Source of the DNA: Nonomuraea pusilla
Lineage (GTDB): Bacteria > Actinomycetota > Actinomycetes > Streptosporangiales > Streptosporangiaceae
Assembly: GCF_900109355.1 (NCBI RefSeq)
Contig: NZ_FOBF01000004.1
Span: forward strand, 1-64,000
Direction of reading: 5' to 3'
Length of the DNA stretch: 64,000 nucleotides
Shown: in pieces, positions 44,285-52,213 of the stretch
How positions within the stretch are numbered: position 1 is the first letter of the stretch
How the letters are laid out: every line of letters begins with the position of its first letter
Made by a program: the position numbers and the translations under genes
The notes under the pieces: generated by a model
Told to the model about the DNA's origin: nothing
The model's input: the letters and a program-made list of their open reading frames with translations, nothing else
Database searches by the model: none

Positions 44285-45250
44285 GTGAGGCCCGTACGCA
44301 CGGCCTTCGCGGGCGCGCTGCTGGGAACGGTCATCCTGGCCGGATGCGGCCAGACCGGCACCACGTCCGGCTCGACCGCCGCCCCCACCTCCGCCGCCCC
44401 CAGCGCCTCCTCCGCTTCCGGCTCCGCCGGGTTCCCCGTCACCGTCGAGGCGGGCAACGGCAAGGTCACCATCGCCAAGAAGCCCGAGCGCATCGTCTCG
44501 CTCTCGGCCACCCACACCGAGACGCTGTTCGCGATCGGCGCGGGACCCCAGGTCGTCGCCGTCGACGACCAGTCGAACTACCCGGCCGAGGCCCCCAAGA
44601 CCGACCTGTCGGGCTTCAAGCCGAACGTCGAGGCCATCGTCGCCAAGCAGCCCGACCTCGTCATCCTCTCCAACGACCAGGACCACATCGTCGCCGAGCT
44701 GGCAAAGGTCAACATCCCCGTCCTGCTCGAACCCGCCGCCACCAAGCTCGACGAGGCGTACGAGGAGATCACCGAGATCGGCGCGGCCACCGGCAACCAG
44801 GCCAAGGCCGGCGAGGTCGTCTCCGGCATGAAGTCCGAACTGGACAAGCTCGCCGCCGGCGCCCCCAAGGCCGCGAAGCTCACCTACTACCACGAGCTCG
44901 ACCAGACGCCGTACGCCGCCACGTCCCAGACGTTCATCGGCCAGATCTACGGCCTGTTCGGGCTGACCAACATCGCCGACAAGGCCCCCGACGCCGCGGG
45001 CGGCTACCCCAAGCTGTCGGCCGAGTTCGTCGCCCAGGCCGACCCCGACCTGATCTTCCTGGCCGACGTCAAGTGCTGCCAGCAGAACAAGGACGCGGTG
45101 GCCGGGCGGCCCGGCTGGAAGGACCTGTCGGCCGTCAAGAAGGACCGCGTGATCGAGCTCGACGACGACATCGCGTCCCGCTGGGGCCCGCGCGTCGTGG
45201 ACCTGGCCAGGGCCATCGGCGACGCCGTCGGCAAGGCCGCCACGAGCTGA
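44285..45250 (+). CDS. btuF: Corrinoid-binding ABC lipoprotein, BtuF-like, 321 aa
   Basis: Lipoprotein signal (TAFAGALLGTVILAGC, lipobox LAGC), a Ser/Thr/Ala-rich linker, then a periplasmic-binding fold: KKPERIVSLSATHTETLFAI, PDLVILSNDQDHIVAEL, VLLEPAATKLDEAYEEI, ADPDLIFLADVKCCQQN. The class III binding family covers both siderophores and B12; the upstream riboswitch and downstream cbiZ point to corrinoids. The GTG at 44,285 has AAAGGA six bases upstream; GTG 44,270 is less likely. Confidence 0.9.
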   Translation: MRPVRTAFAGALLGTVILAGCGQTGTTSGSTAAPTSAAPSASSASGSAGFPVTVEAGNGKVTIAKKPERIVSLSATHTETLFAIGAGPQVVAVDDQSNYPAEAPKTDLSGFKPNVEAIVAKQPDLVILSNDQDHIVAELAKVNIPVLLEPAATKLDEAYEEITEIGAATGNQAKAGEVVSGMKSELDKLAAGAPKAAKLTYYHELDQTPYAATSQTFIGQIYGLFGLTNIADKAPDAAGGYPKLSAEFVAQADPDLIFLADVKCCQQNKDAVAGRPGWKDLSAVKKDRVIELDDDIASRWGPRVVDLARAIGDAVGKAATS

Positions 45251-45252
45251 CC

Positions 45253-46350
45253 GTGCCGTCACACCAGGCGCCCGCCCGGGAGGAGACGGGCGCGCAACCG
45301 CGGGCCGGCGCGCCGGCGGCCGGGACAGCCAGGCCGTCGCGCGCCAGGCCCGCGTGGCTGGCGGGCGCGCTCGTCGTGCTCGCCGCCTCCATGGTCGCCG
45401 GGCTGCTCGGCGGCGCCGCCGACATCTCGCCCTGGCAGGTCGTGCTGCAGGCGGCGGACTGGCTGCCGTTCGTCCACGTCGACTCCGGGCTGACCCCCGT
45501 CGAGCAGGGGCTGCTGTTCGAGCTGCGGCTGCCCAGGGTGATCGTCGCGGCCGTCGTCGGCGGGCTGCTCGCCATGGCAGGGGCCGGCTACCAGGGCGTG
45601 TTCCGCAACCCGCTCGCCGACCCGTACCTGCTCGGCGCCGCCGCCGGGGCCGGGCTGACCACCACGGTGGCCATCGTGCTGCTGTCGGTGCCCGGCAACG
45701 CCATCCCCGTCGCCGCCTTCGCCGGCGCCCTGGGCGGCGTCTTCCTCGCGTACGCGCTCGGTCACTCGGCCGGGCGCGGCGGCGGCACCGCCACGCTGGT
45801 GCTGGCCGGGGTCGCCGTCACCTCGTTCCTGACCGCCGTGCAGACCTTCATCCAGCAGTTCAAGGTCGAGGAGCTGCAGCGCGTGTACGCGTGGATCCTC
45901 GGCGACATCGGCGGCGGATGGGAGCAGGCCGTCATGGTGCTGCCGTACGGCGCCGTCTCCGCGGCCGTCCTGCTGCTGCACGGGCGCATGCTCGACGTGC
46001 TGTCCGTGGGCGACGAGGAGGCCGCCAGCCTCGGCCTGCGCGCCGGCCGGGTGCGGCTGGTCGTGCTCATGGCCGCGTCGCTGGCCACGGCCGCCGCCGT
46101 CGCCTCCAGCGGGCTCATCGGCTTCGTCGGGATCGTCGTCCCGCACGTCGTGCGGCGGCTGGCGGGCGGGTCATACCGGATCGTGCTGCCGCTGTCGCTC
46201 ATCGGCGGCGCCGCCTTCCTCGTGCTGGCCGACCTCGTCGCCCGGACCGTCCTCGCGCCCGCCGAGCTGCCCATCGGCGTGGTCACGATGTTCGTCGGGG
46301 CGCCGTTCTTCGTGGCCGTCCTGCGGATGACGAGGCGGACCCTCACATGA
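45253..46350 (+). CDS. btuC: Corrinoid ABC transporter permease, BtuC-like, 365 aa
   Basis: FecCD/BtuC family: LRLPRVIVAAVVGGLLAMAG, NPLADPYLLGAAAGAGLT, AGVAVTSFLTAVQTFIQQFK, GDEEAASLGLRAGRVRL and GFVGIVVPHVVRRLAGGS. About ten membrane segments. The GTG at 45,253 begins 2 bp after btuF, and the stop overlaps the btuD ATG (ATGA). It has an unusually long, proline/alanine-rich cytoplasmic N-terminus of about 35 residues. Confidence 0.92.
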   Translation: MPSHQAPAREETGAQPRAGAPAAGTARPSRARPAWLAGALVVLAASMVAGLLGGAADISPWQVVLQAADWLPFVHVDSGLTPVEQGLLFELRLPRVIVAAVVGGLLAMAGAGYQGVFRNPLADPYLLGAAAGAGLTTTVAIVLLSVPGNAIPVAAFAGALGGVFLAYALGHSAGRGGGTATLVLAGVAVTSFLTAVQTFIQQFKVEELQRVYAWILGDIGGGWEQAVMVLPYGAVSAAVLLLHGRMLDVLSVGDEEAASLGLRAGRVRLVVLMAASLATAAAVASSGLIGFVGIVVPHVVRRLAGGSYRIVLPLSLIGGAAFLVLADLVARTVLAPAELPIGVVTMFVGAPFFVAVLRMTRRTLT

Positions 46351-47120
46351 TCGAGGCACGTTCCGTCTCGGTGCGGCTCGGCGAGCGCGACGTGCTCACG
46401 GGCGTGGACCTCGGCGTCGGGCGCGGCGAGTGGCTCGCCGTCATCGGGCCGAACGGCGCCGGCAAGTCCACGCTGCTCAAGGCCGTGATGGGGCTCGTCG
46501 CCCACCGCGGCGACGTCACGCTCGACGGCAGGCCCGCCGCCCGCCTGCGGCCCCGCGAACGCGCCAGGCTCATGGCGTACGCGCCGCAGACGCCCGCGCT
46601 GCCCGCCGACATGACCGTGTTCGACTACGCCCTGCTCGGCCGCACCCCCTACATCCCCTACCTGGGCAGGGAGAGCCGGAGCGACCGTGAGATCGCCGCG
46701 TCGGTGCTGGACCGGCTCGACCTCACCGCGTTCGCCGGCCGCCGCGTCGGCGAGCTGTCGGGAGGGGAGCGGCAGCGCGTCGTGCTGGCCAGGGCGCTCG
46801 CGCAGCAGGCCCCCGTGCTCCTGCTCGACGAGCCCACGACCGCGCTCGACCTCGGGCACCAGCAGCAGGTCCTCGAACTCGTGGACCGGCTGCGCCGCGC
46901 CGACGGGCTGACCGTCGTGAGCACCCTGCACGACCTCACCGTCGCCGGCCTGTACGCCGACTCCCTCCTGCTGATCGCGGACGGCCGCGCCGCCGCCGCG
47001 GGCGAGCCGGCCGAGGTGCTCACCGAGCCACTGGTCGGCAGGCACTTCGACGCCCGTGTGAGAATCGAGCCCGGCCCCGGAGGGCGGCCCGTCGTGCACC
47101 TGGTCAGAGGAGGAACGTGA
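46347..47120 (+). CDS. btuD: Corrinoid ABC transporter ATPase, BtuD-like, 257 aa
   Basis: Walker A IGPNGAGKSTLLKAVMG, Q loop YAPQTPALPADMTVFDY, signature ELSGGERQRVVLARALAQQA, Walker B LLLDEPTTALDLGHQ, switch His in STLHDLTVAGLY. Overlaps btuC at the start and cbiZ at the end (GTGA), so the four genes are one translational unit. Confidence 0.93.
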   Translation: MIEARSVSVRLGERDVLTGVDLGVGRGEWLAVIGPNGAGKSTLLKAVMGLVAHRGDVTLDGRPAARLRPRERARLMAYAPQTPALPADMTVFDYALLGRTPYIPYLGRESRSDREIAASVLDRLDLTAFAGRRVGELSGGERQRVVLARALAQQAPVLLLDEPTTALDLGHQQQVLELVDRLRRADGLTVVSTLHDLTVAGLYADSLLLIADGRAAAAGEPAEVLTEPLVGRHFDARVRIEPGPGGRPVVHLVRGGT

Positions 47121-47773
47121 AGCTCACCTACCGGGTCGAGGACGGCGAGCGGCTCGGGTCGCTGTTGTGGGAGTTCGGTCCCGGCTGGCGCATGATCTCC
47201 TCGGCCATGCTGGGCGGCGGCATCGGCCCCCGCGAGTGGGTGCTGAACGCGCAGGTCGTGGCCGGGTACTCCCGCATGGACCCCGTCGAGCACCTGACCG
47301 CGCTCGGCCCGGCGGGGCCCGGCGTCGGCATGCTCACCGCCGCCTCGGTCGAGCGTCACCGCCGGGCCGGGGACGGCGGCGTCGAGGCCGTCGCCACCGT
47401 CGGGCTGCGCGTCCCCACCTGGGCCGCGGCCCCCGAGGGCGTCCCCGACGCCGAGCTGGCCCCCATGATCGCGGGGACCGTGAACATCGTCGTGGCCGTC
47501 CCCGTCGCCATGACCGACGCCGCCCTCGTCAACCTCGTAATGACCGTGACGGAGGCCAAGACGCAGGCGCTCGTCGAGGCGGGCTTCGCCTGCACCGGCA
47601 CCGCGTCCGACGCCGTGTGCGTGGCGGTGCCGTCGTCGGGCGAGCAGGAGCTGTTCGGCGGCCCCCGCTCGCTCTGGGGCGCCAGGGCCGCCCGCGCCAC
47701 CCACGCCGCCGTCCGGGCGGGCGCCGAGGCGTGGCGCCCCCATGACGCAGGGCCGGAGAAAGCGGGAGAGTAG
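47117..47773 (+). CDS. cbiZ: Adenosylcobinamide amidohydrolase CbiZ, 218 aa
   Basis: CbiZ cleaves the amide bond of (adenosyl)cobinamide or of pseudo-B12 type corrinoids to yield adenosylcobyric acid for re-synthesis. Family motifs: SSAMLGGGIGPREWVLNAQV, GPGVGMLTAASVERHR, AGTVNIVVAVPVAMTDAALV, TVTEAKTQALVEAGF and TGTASDAVCVAVPSSG. Fourth gene of the riboswitch operon, which therefore imports corrinoids and remodels them to the cell's own cobamide. Confidence 0.92.
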   Translation: MKLTYRVEDGERLGSLLWEFGPGWRMISSAMLGGGIGPREWVLNAQVVAGYSRMDPVEHLTALGPAGPGVGMLTAASVERHRRAGDGGVEAVATVGLRVPTWAAAPEGVPDAELAPMIAGTVNIVVAVPVAMTDAALVNLVMTVTEAKTQALVEAGFACTGTASDAVCVAVPSSGEQELFGGPRSLWGARAARATHAAVRAGAEAWRPHDAGPEKAGE

Positions 47774-48095
47774 CGCCGTCGCCCCGCCGGCGCGTCATCG
47801 GCCGCGCCCTGCGCCTGCCGGTTCGCCGTCCTTCCGGGCTGGTCGGAGGGGGTGCGCGTAACGGTGAGGCCGCCGCGCGCGATGGACCAGAGTGGGTGCT
47901 CTCGCACGCGGCCCGCGGATCGCGGCCGGTGGAACCGTCGACGGCCAGGCCGGTGAGCGTTCGGCGCGCGCCGGGACCGGCGACCGCGCGCAGCCACGCC
48001 TCTTACGTTCCAAACAAGCGCTCGTCTCTGTATCGGTCCCTTGACTTACCGCATCTGATTGGGACTCTGGTCCTATTCCCTTGTTTGGAGCGGAC
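47774..48095. promoter_or_regulatory. 322-bp upstream region of the protease-like/kinase operon, with a 10-bp inverted repeat
   Basis: No gene is seen. TCCAAACAAG at 48,009-48,018 is the exact reverse complement of CTTGTTTGGA at 48,080-48,089. The right arm covers the GGAG ribosome site of the gene starting at 48,096. TTGACT at about 48,041 may be a -35 element, but a good -10 is not evident. Pairing of the two arms in RNA would hide the ribosome site; alternatively the arms are two operator half sites. Confidence 0.5.
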
Positions 48096-49562
48096 ATGGC
48101 GCGCCTCAAAGCCCTCGCCGGCGGCGCAGCGGCGGTACTCGTGCTGGTCGCGGCCCCGGCCATGGCCCACGAGCACCCCAGCGGCATCACCGACCTCGTC
48201 ACCCCCGCCGTCGTACGCGTCGAAGCGGTGTCTCGGGTGGACATCACCCTGCTCGACCACGTCGGCGAGCTCAAACACGTGGAGCGCTCCTACGAGGTGC
48301 CCATCGGCACCGGCACCGGCACCGTGGTCAACCCCGACGGCGCCGTCGTCACGCTCACCCGCGTCGTCTCGTCCGACCAGGACGTCGCCGTCTACGCGGC
48401 GAACAAGATCTTCGCCGAGCACTTCAAGGTGAAGATCCCGGCCGACTTCGAGCGCCACAAGCTCAAGGACGACCTGCTCGACCACCACCTCAAGGAGTGC
48501 TACCCGCCCAAGACCGACACCGCGACCTGCATCGTCGACGTCACCACCGACATCACGGTCTTCCCGAACGTCTCGCCCGCCGACCCCGACGGGTTCAAGG
48601 CGAAGCTCGTGAAGGCGGGCGCCAAGCCCGACAGCCCGGCCGTGCTGACGCCGCTCGGCGGGGCCGTCGGCAGCGTCGGCCTGCCCACCGCGCCGCTCGC
48701 CGACAAGGTGCCCGACCAGCAGGGCTCGCCCACGAACGTGGCCGGCTTCCTCGGCCGCCCAGGCCCCGCCGTGCAGCACACCGTCGAGATCGCCCACCTG
48801 GGCAAGGGCGGCGTCCAGGGCGAGTCGGGACGCCCGTTCGGCGACCCGGAGAAGAAGGTGGACGAGCCGGTCAAGCTGGGCGGCCTGGCCGACAGGGGCC
48901 TGCTCGGCGCGCCCGTCATCGGCGACAAGGACGGCCACGTCATCGGCCTGCTCGTCGGCGGCGGCAAGACCGCCAGGATGATCGGCGTCAGGGAGATCAC
49001 CGGCGCGCTGGCCAAGGCGGGCGTCGCGCCCCGCAGGGGCGCCATCGACGCGGCGTTCGAGGCCGCGCTCAGCCGCTACCACTCCAGGTACTACACCGAG
49101 GCCGCGACGGGCTTCCAGCGCGTGCTGGAGCTCTACCCGGGCGACGTGGTGGCCGCGACGCTGCTGAAGACCTCGCTGTCCAAACGGGGCGGCCCCGAGG
49201 ACCAGGGCGCGAGGAGAGCGGCGGCGGCCGAGCCCGAGCGGTCCACGCCGCAGTGGCCGCTCGTCCTCGCGGCCGGGGTGCTGTTCCTCGCCGTGACCGC
49301 GGGGGCGTACCTGCTGTGGAGGCGCCGCGGCTCCGACGAGCCCGGCGAGCTGCCGCAGCCGGTGGCCGCGGGGCCGCCGCTCGACGAGGGCGCGAACCAG
49401 ACCGTGGTGGTGCGGCGGTCGCAGCAGTTCCAGATGGTGGGGCAGGCGCAGCCGGTGGCGGCCGGAGGGGAGCCGGTGATCGCGTTCTGCGTCTCGTGCG
49501 GCATGCGGCTCGGCGCTGGGCACCGCTTCTGCGGCTACTGCGGCCACCCGGTCGAGACGTGA
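48096..49562 (+). CDS. Membrane trypsin-fold protein with degenerate active site and C-terminal zinc ribbon, 488 aa
   Basis: Signal or anchor segment AAVLVLVAAPAMA; extracellular S1C/HtrA-like domain with VPIGTGTGTVVNPDGAVVTL and, where the catalytic His is expected (T-H-V-V), TRVVSSDQD; where GxSGxP is expected, RGLLGAPVIGDKDGHVIGLL. His and Ser both look replaced, so it is probably a pseudoprotease. A tetratricopeptide-like stretch (RYYTEAATGFQRVLELYPG), a membrane segment (PLVLAAGVLFLAVTAGAYLL) and a zinc ribbon (CVSCGMRLG...CGYCG) follow, placing the ribbon inside the cell. The stop overlaps the kinase ATG (TGATG). Confidence 0.75.
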   Translation: MARLKALAGGAAAVLVLVAAPAMAHEHPSGITDLVTPAVVRVEAVSRVDITLLDHVGELKHVERSYEVPIGTGTGTVVNPDGAVVTLTRVVSSDQDVAVYAANKIFAEHFKVKIPADFERHKLKDDLLDHHLKECYPPKTDTATCIVDVTTDITVFPNVSPADPDGFKAKLVKAGAKPDSPAVLTPLGGAVGSVGLPTAPLADKVPDQQGSPTNVAGFLGRPGPAVQHTVEIAHLGKGGVQGESGRPFGDPEKKVDEPVKLGGLADRGLLGAPVIGDKDGHVIGLLVGGGKTARMIGVREITGALAKAGVAPRRGAIDAAFEAALSRYHSRYYTEAATGFQRVLELYPGDVVAATLLKTSLSKRGGPEDQGARRAAAAEPERSTPQWPLVLAAGVLFLAVTAGAYLLWRRRGSDEPGELPQPVAAGPPLDEGANQTVVVRRSQQFQMVGQAQPVAAGGEPVIAFCVSCGMRLGAGHRFCGYCGHPVET

Positions 49563-51370
49563 TGCCGGTGAACGAGAGATCGCTCATCGGCCAGGAGGTG
49601 GCCGGGTACTACATCGAGGACATCGTGGGCAAGGGCGGCATGGCCGTCGTCTACCTGGCGCTCGACCCGAGGCTGAGCCGCCGGGTGGCGCTGAAGATCC
49701 TCAACCCGGTGCTCAGCGTGGACGACAGGTTCAGGCAGCGGTTCATCCTGGAGTCGAGGACGGTCGCCAGCATCGAGCACCCCAACATCATCCCGATCTA
49801 CGAGGCGAACGCCGACGCCGACGGCGTCCTGTACATCGCGATGCGTTACGTGGACGGGCTCGACCTGCGCCGCCTCATCTACGACAGGGGCCCGCTGCCG
49901 CTCGACCAGGCCGCGCACCTGTTCGCCCAGACGGCCGCCGCGCTCGACGCCGCCCACGCCCACGACCTCATCCACCGCGACGTCAAGCCGGCCAACATCC
50001 TGCTGGCCGGCGACCACGTGTACCTGACGGACTTCGGCATCACCAAGCACCGGTCGTCCATCTCGGGCCTGACCCAGACCGACCAGTTCATCGGGACGCC
50101 GAGGTACATGTCGCCCGAGCAGATCAACAAGGAGCACATCGACGGCAGGTGCGACCAGTACGCGCTGGCCTGCGTCGTCCATGAGGCGCTGTCGGGGCGG
50201 CTGCCGTTCCAGCGGGAGAACGACATCGCGCTGCTGTGGGCGCACCTGGCCGAGCAGCCGGTGCCGCTGTCGAGCCTGCGGCCGGACCTGCCGCCCGAGG
50301 TGGACGCGGTGATGATGCGGGCCCTGGCCAAGGCGCCGGAGCAGCGTTTCGACAGCTGCGCGGAGTTCGTGGGCGAGCTGCGGGAGGCGATGGGGGTCGG
50401 CGGGGGGCCGTTCGGCTCCTACCGCCCGGCGCCGCCCAGCGGCCCCCAGCCGGCCTCGCACGGCGGCCCGCGAGGGGCGTCCCCGGGCGGCTCTCCCAGC
50501 GACCCGCAGCCCGCACCCCCGGCGGGACAACACGCCGGACAGCACGCCGGGCAGCACGCCGGCCTGTACGCGGCCCCCGTGGCCGTCTCCGGCGCAGGGC
50601 CGGGCACAGGGCCGGGCACGGGACCCGGCGCGGGACCGGGCGCCAGGAGGCGGGCAGGCGGGCAGGGGAGCGGGCCGCAGGCGCCGCCCGGCGGGCCGGG
50701 CGGCCCGCTGTCGCCCTACACCGCCCCCACGCAGCCGTCGCAGCCCTCCGCGCCGCGGCGGGGCCGTCCGGGACGCCTGCCGATCGTCGCCGCCACGCTG
50801 GTCGCCGCCGTGGCCGCGCTGGCGCTGGTCGCCATGATCGTCCTGGGCCACCGGGGCGACACCTGGGCGCGCTACCAGGCCGGCGCCGCGGCGCCGCTGT
50901 CGTTCGAGTATCCGGGCGACTGGTCGGTGCGCACCCACCAGGACCTGTTCGCGGTGGCGTCGCCGCGCGCGGCCGAGTTCGAGGACCTGTTCGTGGCGGG
51001 CCAGGGCGCCGACTGGTCGGCGGTGTCCGGCATCGTCGCGGACGATCCCGACGCCGCCTCCGGCCTGTACGTCCAGGTCTCAGACACCCTCGACGCGACG
51101 GCGAACTCGGAGCAGATGAAGGCCACGCTGGAGGGCCTGCTGCCGGGCGAGGTCGATCTCGGCAGGCCGGTGCAGGACCAGGTGGGCCCGAGCCCCGCCA
51201 CCCGCTACGACGGCTCGCTGCGCGACCCGGGCACGGGCGCCAGGCTCGGCATCGTCGGCTACGTGGTGGACCGCAAGCCCAAGTCGGTGCTCGTCATGTA
51301 CTTCTGCGCGAGGAACACCTGTGACGACGCGACGCAGGCCCGCATCAGGCAGAGCGTCCGCCTGTCCTGA
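49562..51370 (+). CDS. Membrane serine/threonine protein kinase, PknB-like, 602 aa
   Basis: Kinase domain at residues 15-275: glycine loop VGKGGMAVVYLA, Lys in VALKILNP, catalytic loop HRDVKPANIL, DFGITK, activation segment SGLTQTDQFIGTPRYMSPEQ. A Pro/Gly/His-rich linker holds repeats (AGQHAGQHAGQHAG; GPGTGPGTGPGAG). One membrane helix (PIVAATLVAAVAALALVAMI) leads to an extracellular domain of about 180 residues (FEYPGDWSVRTHQDL), not PASTA. Translationally coupled to the trypsin-fold protein, so the two probably form one signalling unit. Confidence 0.9.
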   Translation: MPVNERSLIGQEVAGYYIEDIVGKGGMAVVYLALDPRLSRRVALKILNPVLSVDDRFRQRFILESRTVASIEHPNIIPIYEANADADGVLYIAMRYVDGLDLRRLIYDRGPLPLDQAAHLFAQTAAALDAAHAHDLIHRDVKPANILLAGDHVYLTDFGITKHRSSISGLTQTDQFIGTPRYMSPEQINKEHIDGRCDQYALACVVHEALSGRLPFQRENDIALLWAHLAEQPVPLSSLRPDLPPEVDAVMMRALAKAPEQRFDSCAEFVGELREAMGVGGGPFGSYRPAPPSGPQPASHGGPRGASPGGSPSDPQPAPPAGQHAGQHAGQHAGLYAAPVAVSGAGPGTGPGTGPGAGPGARRRAGGQGSGPQAPPGGPGGPLSPYTAPTQPSQPSAPRRGRPGRLPIVAATLVAAVAALALVAMIVLGHRGDTWARYQAGAAAPLSFEYPGDWSVRTHQDLFAVASPRAAEFEDLFVAGQGADWSAVSGIVADDPDAASGLYVQVSDTLDATANSEQMKATLEGLLPGEVDLGRPVQDQVGPSPATRYDGSLRDPGTGARLGIVGYVVDRKPKSVLVMYFCARNTCDDATQARIRQSVRLS

Positions 51371-51416
51371 CGGCCGCCGGCGGGCGCCCGCGGCCGCGAC
51401 TTGGAACTGACTTGCG

Positions 51417-51445
51417 CCCGGCTTGGCTTGGCTGTCCAAGCCGGG
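51417..51445 (+). terminator. 10-bp perfect hairpin between kinase and response regulator
   Basis: CCCGGCTTGG (51,417-51,426) and CCAAGCCGGG (51,436-51,445) pair fully around a 9-nt loop. It lies 46 bp after the kinase stop and 23 bp before the regulator start, so it may be a terminator or an operator for the regulator. Confidence 0.55.
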
Positions 51446-51468
51446 GGCGGGACGTCTACTCTCCGCGT

Positions 51469-52125
51469 GTGGGCATTCGAATCGTCATCGCCGACGACCA
51501 GGCGATGGTCAGGGCCGGGTTGCGCATGGTCGTCGAGAGCGACCCCGGCATGCAGGTCGTGGGCGAGGCGGGCGACGGGCGCGAGGCGGTCGCCGTGGCC
51601 AGGCGCACCCGTCCGGACATCGTCCTCATGGACATCTCGATGCCCAGGCTGGACGGCCTGGCCGCGGCCAGGGAGCTGCTGGAGACGCCGTCCCCGCCGA
51701 AGATCATCACACTGACGACGTTCGACACCGACGAGAACCTGTACGCGGCACTGCGGGCGGGCACGAGCGGTTTCCTGCTGAAGGTGTCGCCGCCGGAGCA
51801 GCTGCTGGAGGCGATCAGGGTGGTGCACTCGGGCGACGCGCTGCTGGACCCGGCGGTGACGAGCCGGGTGATCGCCACGTTCGCCGGGCGGGCCGACCCC
51901 ACGCCGTCGCCGGCGCTGTCGGAGCTGACGCCGCGCGAGCTGGAGGTGCTGCGCCTGCTCGCCCGCGGCCTGACGAACGCGGAGATCGCCAAGGACCTGT
52001 TCGTGGGGGAGGCGACCGTGAAGACGCACGTCGCGCGGGTGCTGATGAAGCTGGGCCTGCGCGACCGGGCCCAGGCCGTGGTGTTCGCGTACGAGTCGGG
52101 TGTGGTGCGCCCGGGAGCCGCCTGA
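51469..52125 (+). CDS. NarL/LuxR-type response regulator, 218 aa
   Basis: Receiver: GIRIVIADDQAMVRAGLRMV, acceptor Asp in DIVLMDISMPRLDG, Thr in TLTTFD and Lys in GFLLKVSPPEQ. LuxR helix-turn-helix: LTPRELEVLRLLARGLTNAE and TVKTHVARVLMKLGLRDRAQ. GTG at 51,469 begins right before the first strand. No histidine kinase is adjacent; the nearest kinase is the Ser/Thr kinase upstream, so it is an orphan regulator or is phosphorylated by a distant kinase. Confidence 0.9.
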   Translation: MGIRIVIADDQAMVRAGLRMVVESDPGMQVVGEAGDGREAVAVARRTRPDIVLMDISMPRLDGLAAARELLETPSPPKIITLTTFDTDENLYAALRAGTSGFLLKVSPPEQLLEAIRVVHSGDALLDPAVTSRVIATFAGRADPTPSPALSELTPRELEVLRLLARGLTNAEIAKDLFVGEATVKTHVARVLMKLGLRDRAQAVVFAYESGVVRPGAA

Positions 52126-52147
52126 CATCTCGCCATTCGAGAGCCTT

Positions 52148-52178
52148 TTGTCAAGCACGCCCACCCTGTGTGTATATT
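52148..52178 (+). promoter_or_regulatory. Likely promoter of the DUF6421 operon
   Basis: TTGTCA at 52,148-52,153 is followed after 17-19 bp by an A/T-rich TGTATATT (52,171-52,178), a rare AT patch in this DNA. The start codon at 52,214 has AGGAGAT upstream. Confidence 0.55.
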
Positions 52179-52213
52179 TTTCGCCATAAGGCGGTAGATA
52201 CAGGAGATCTTCC

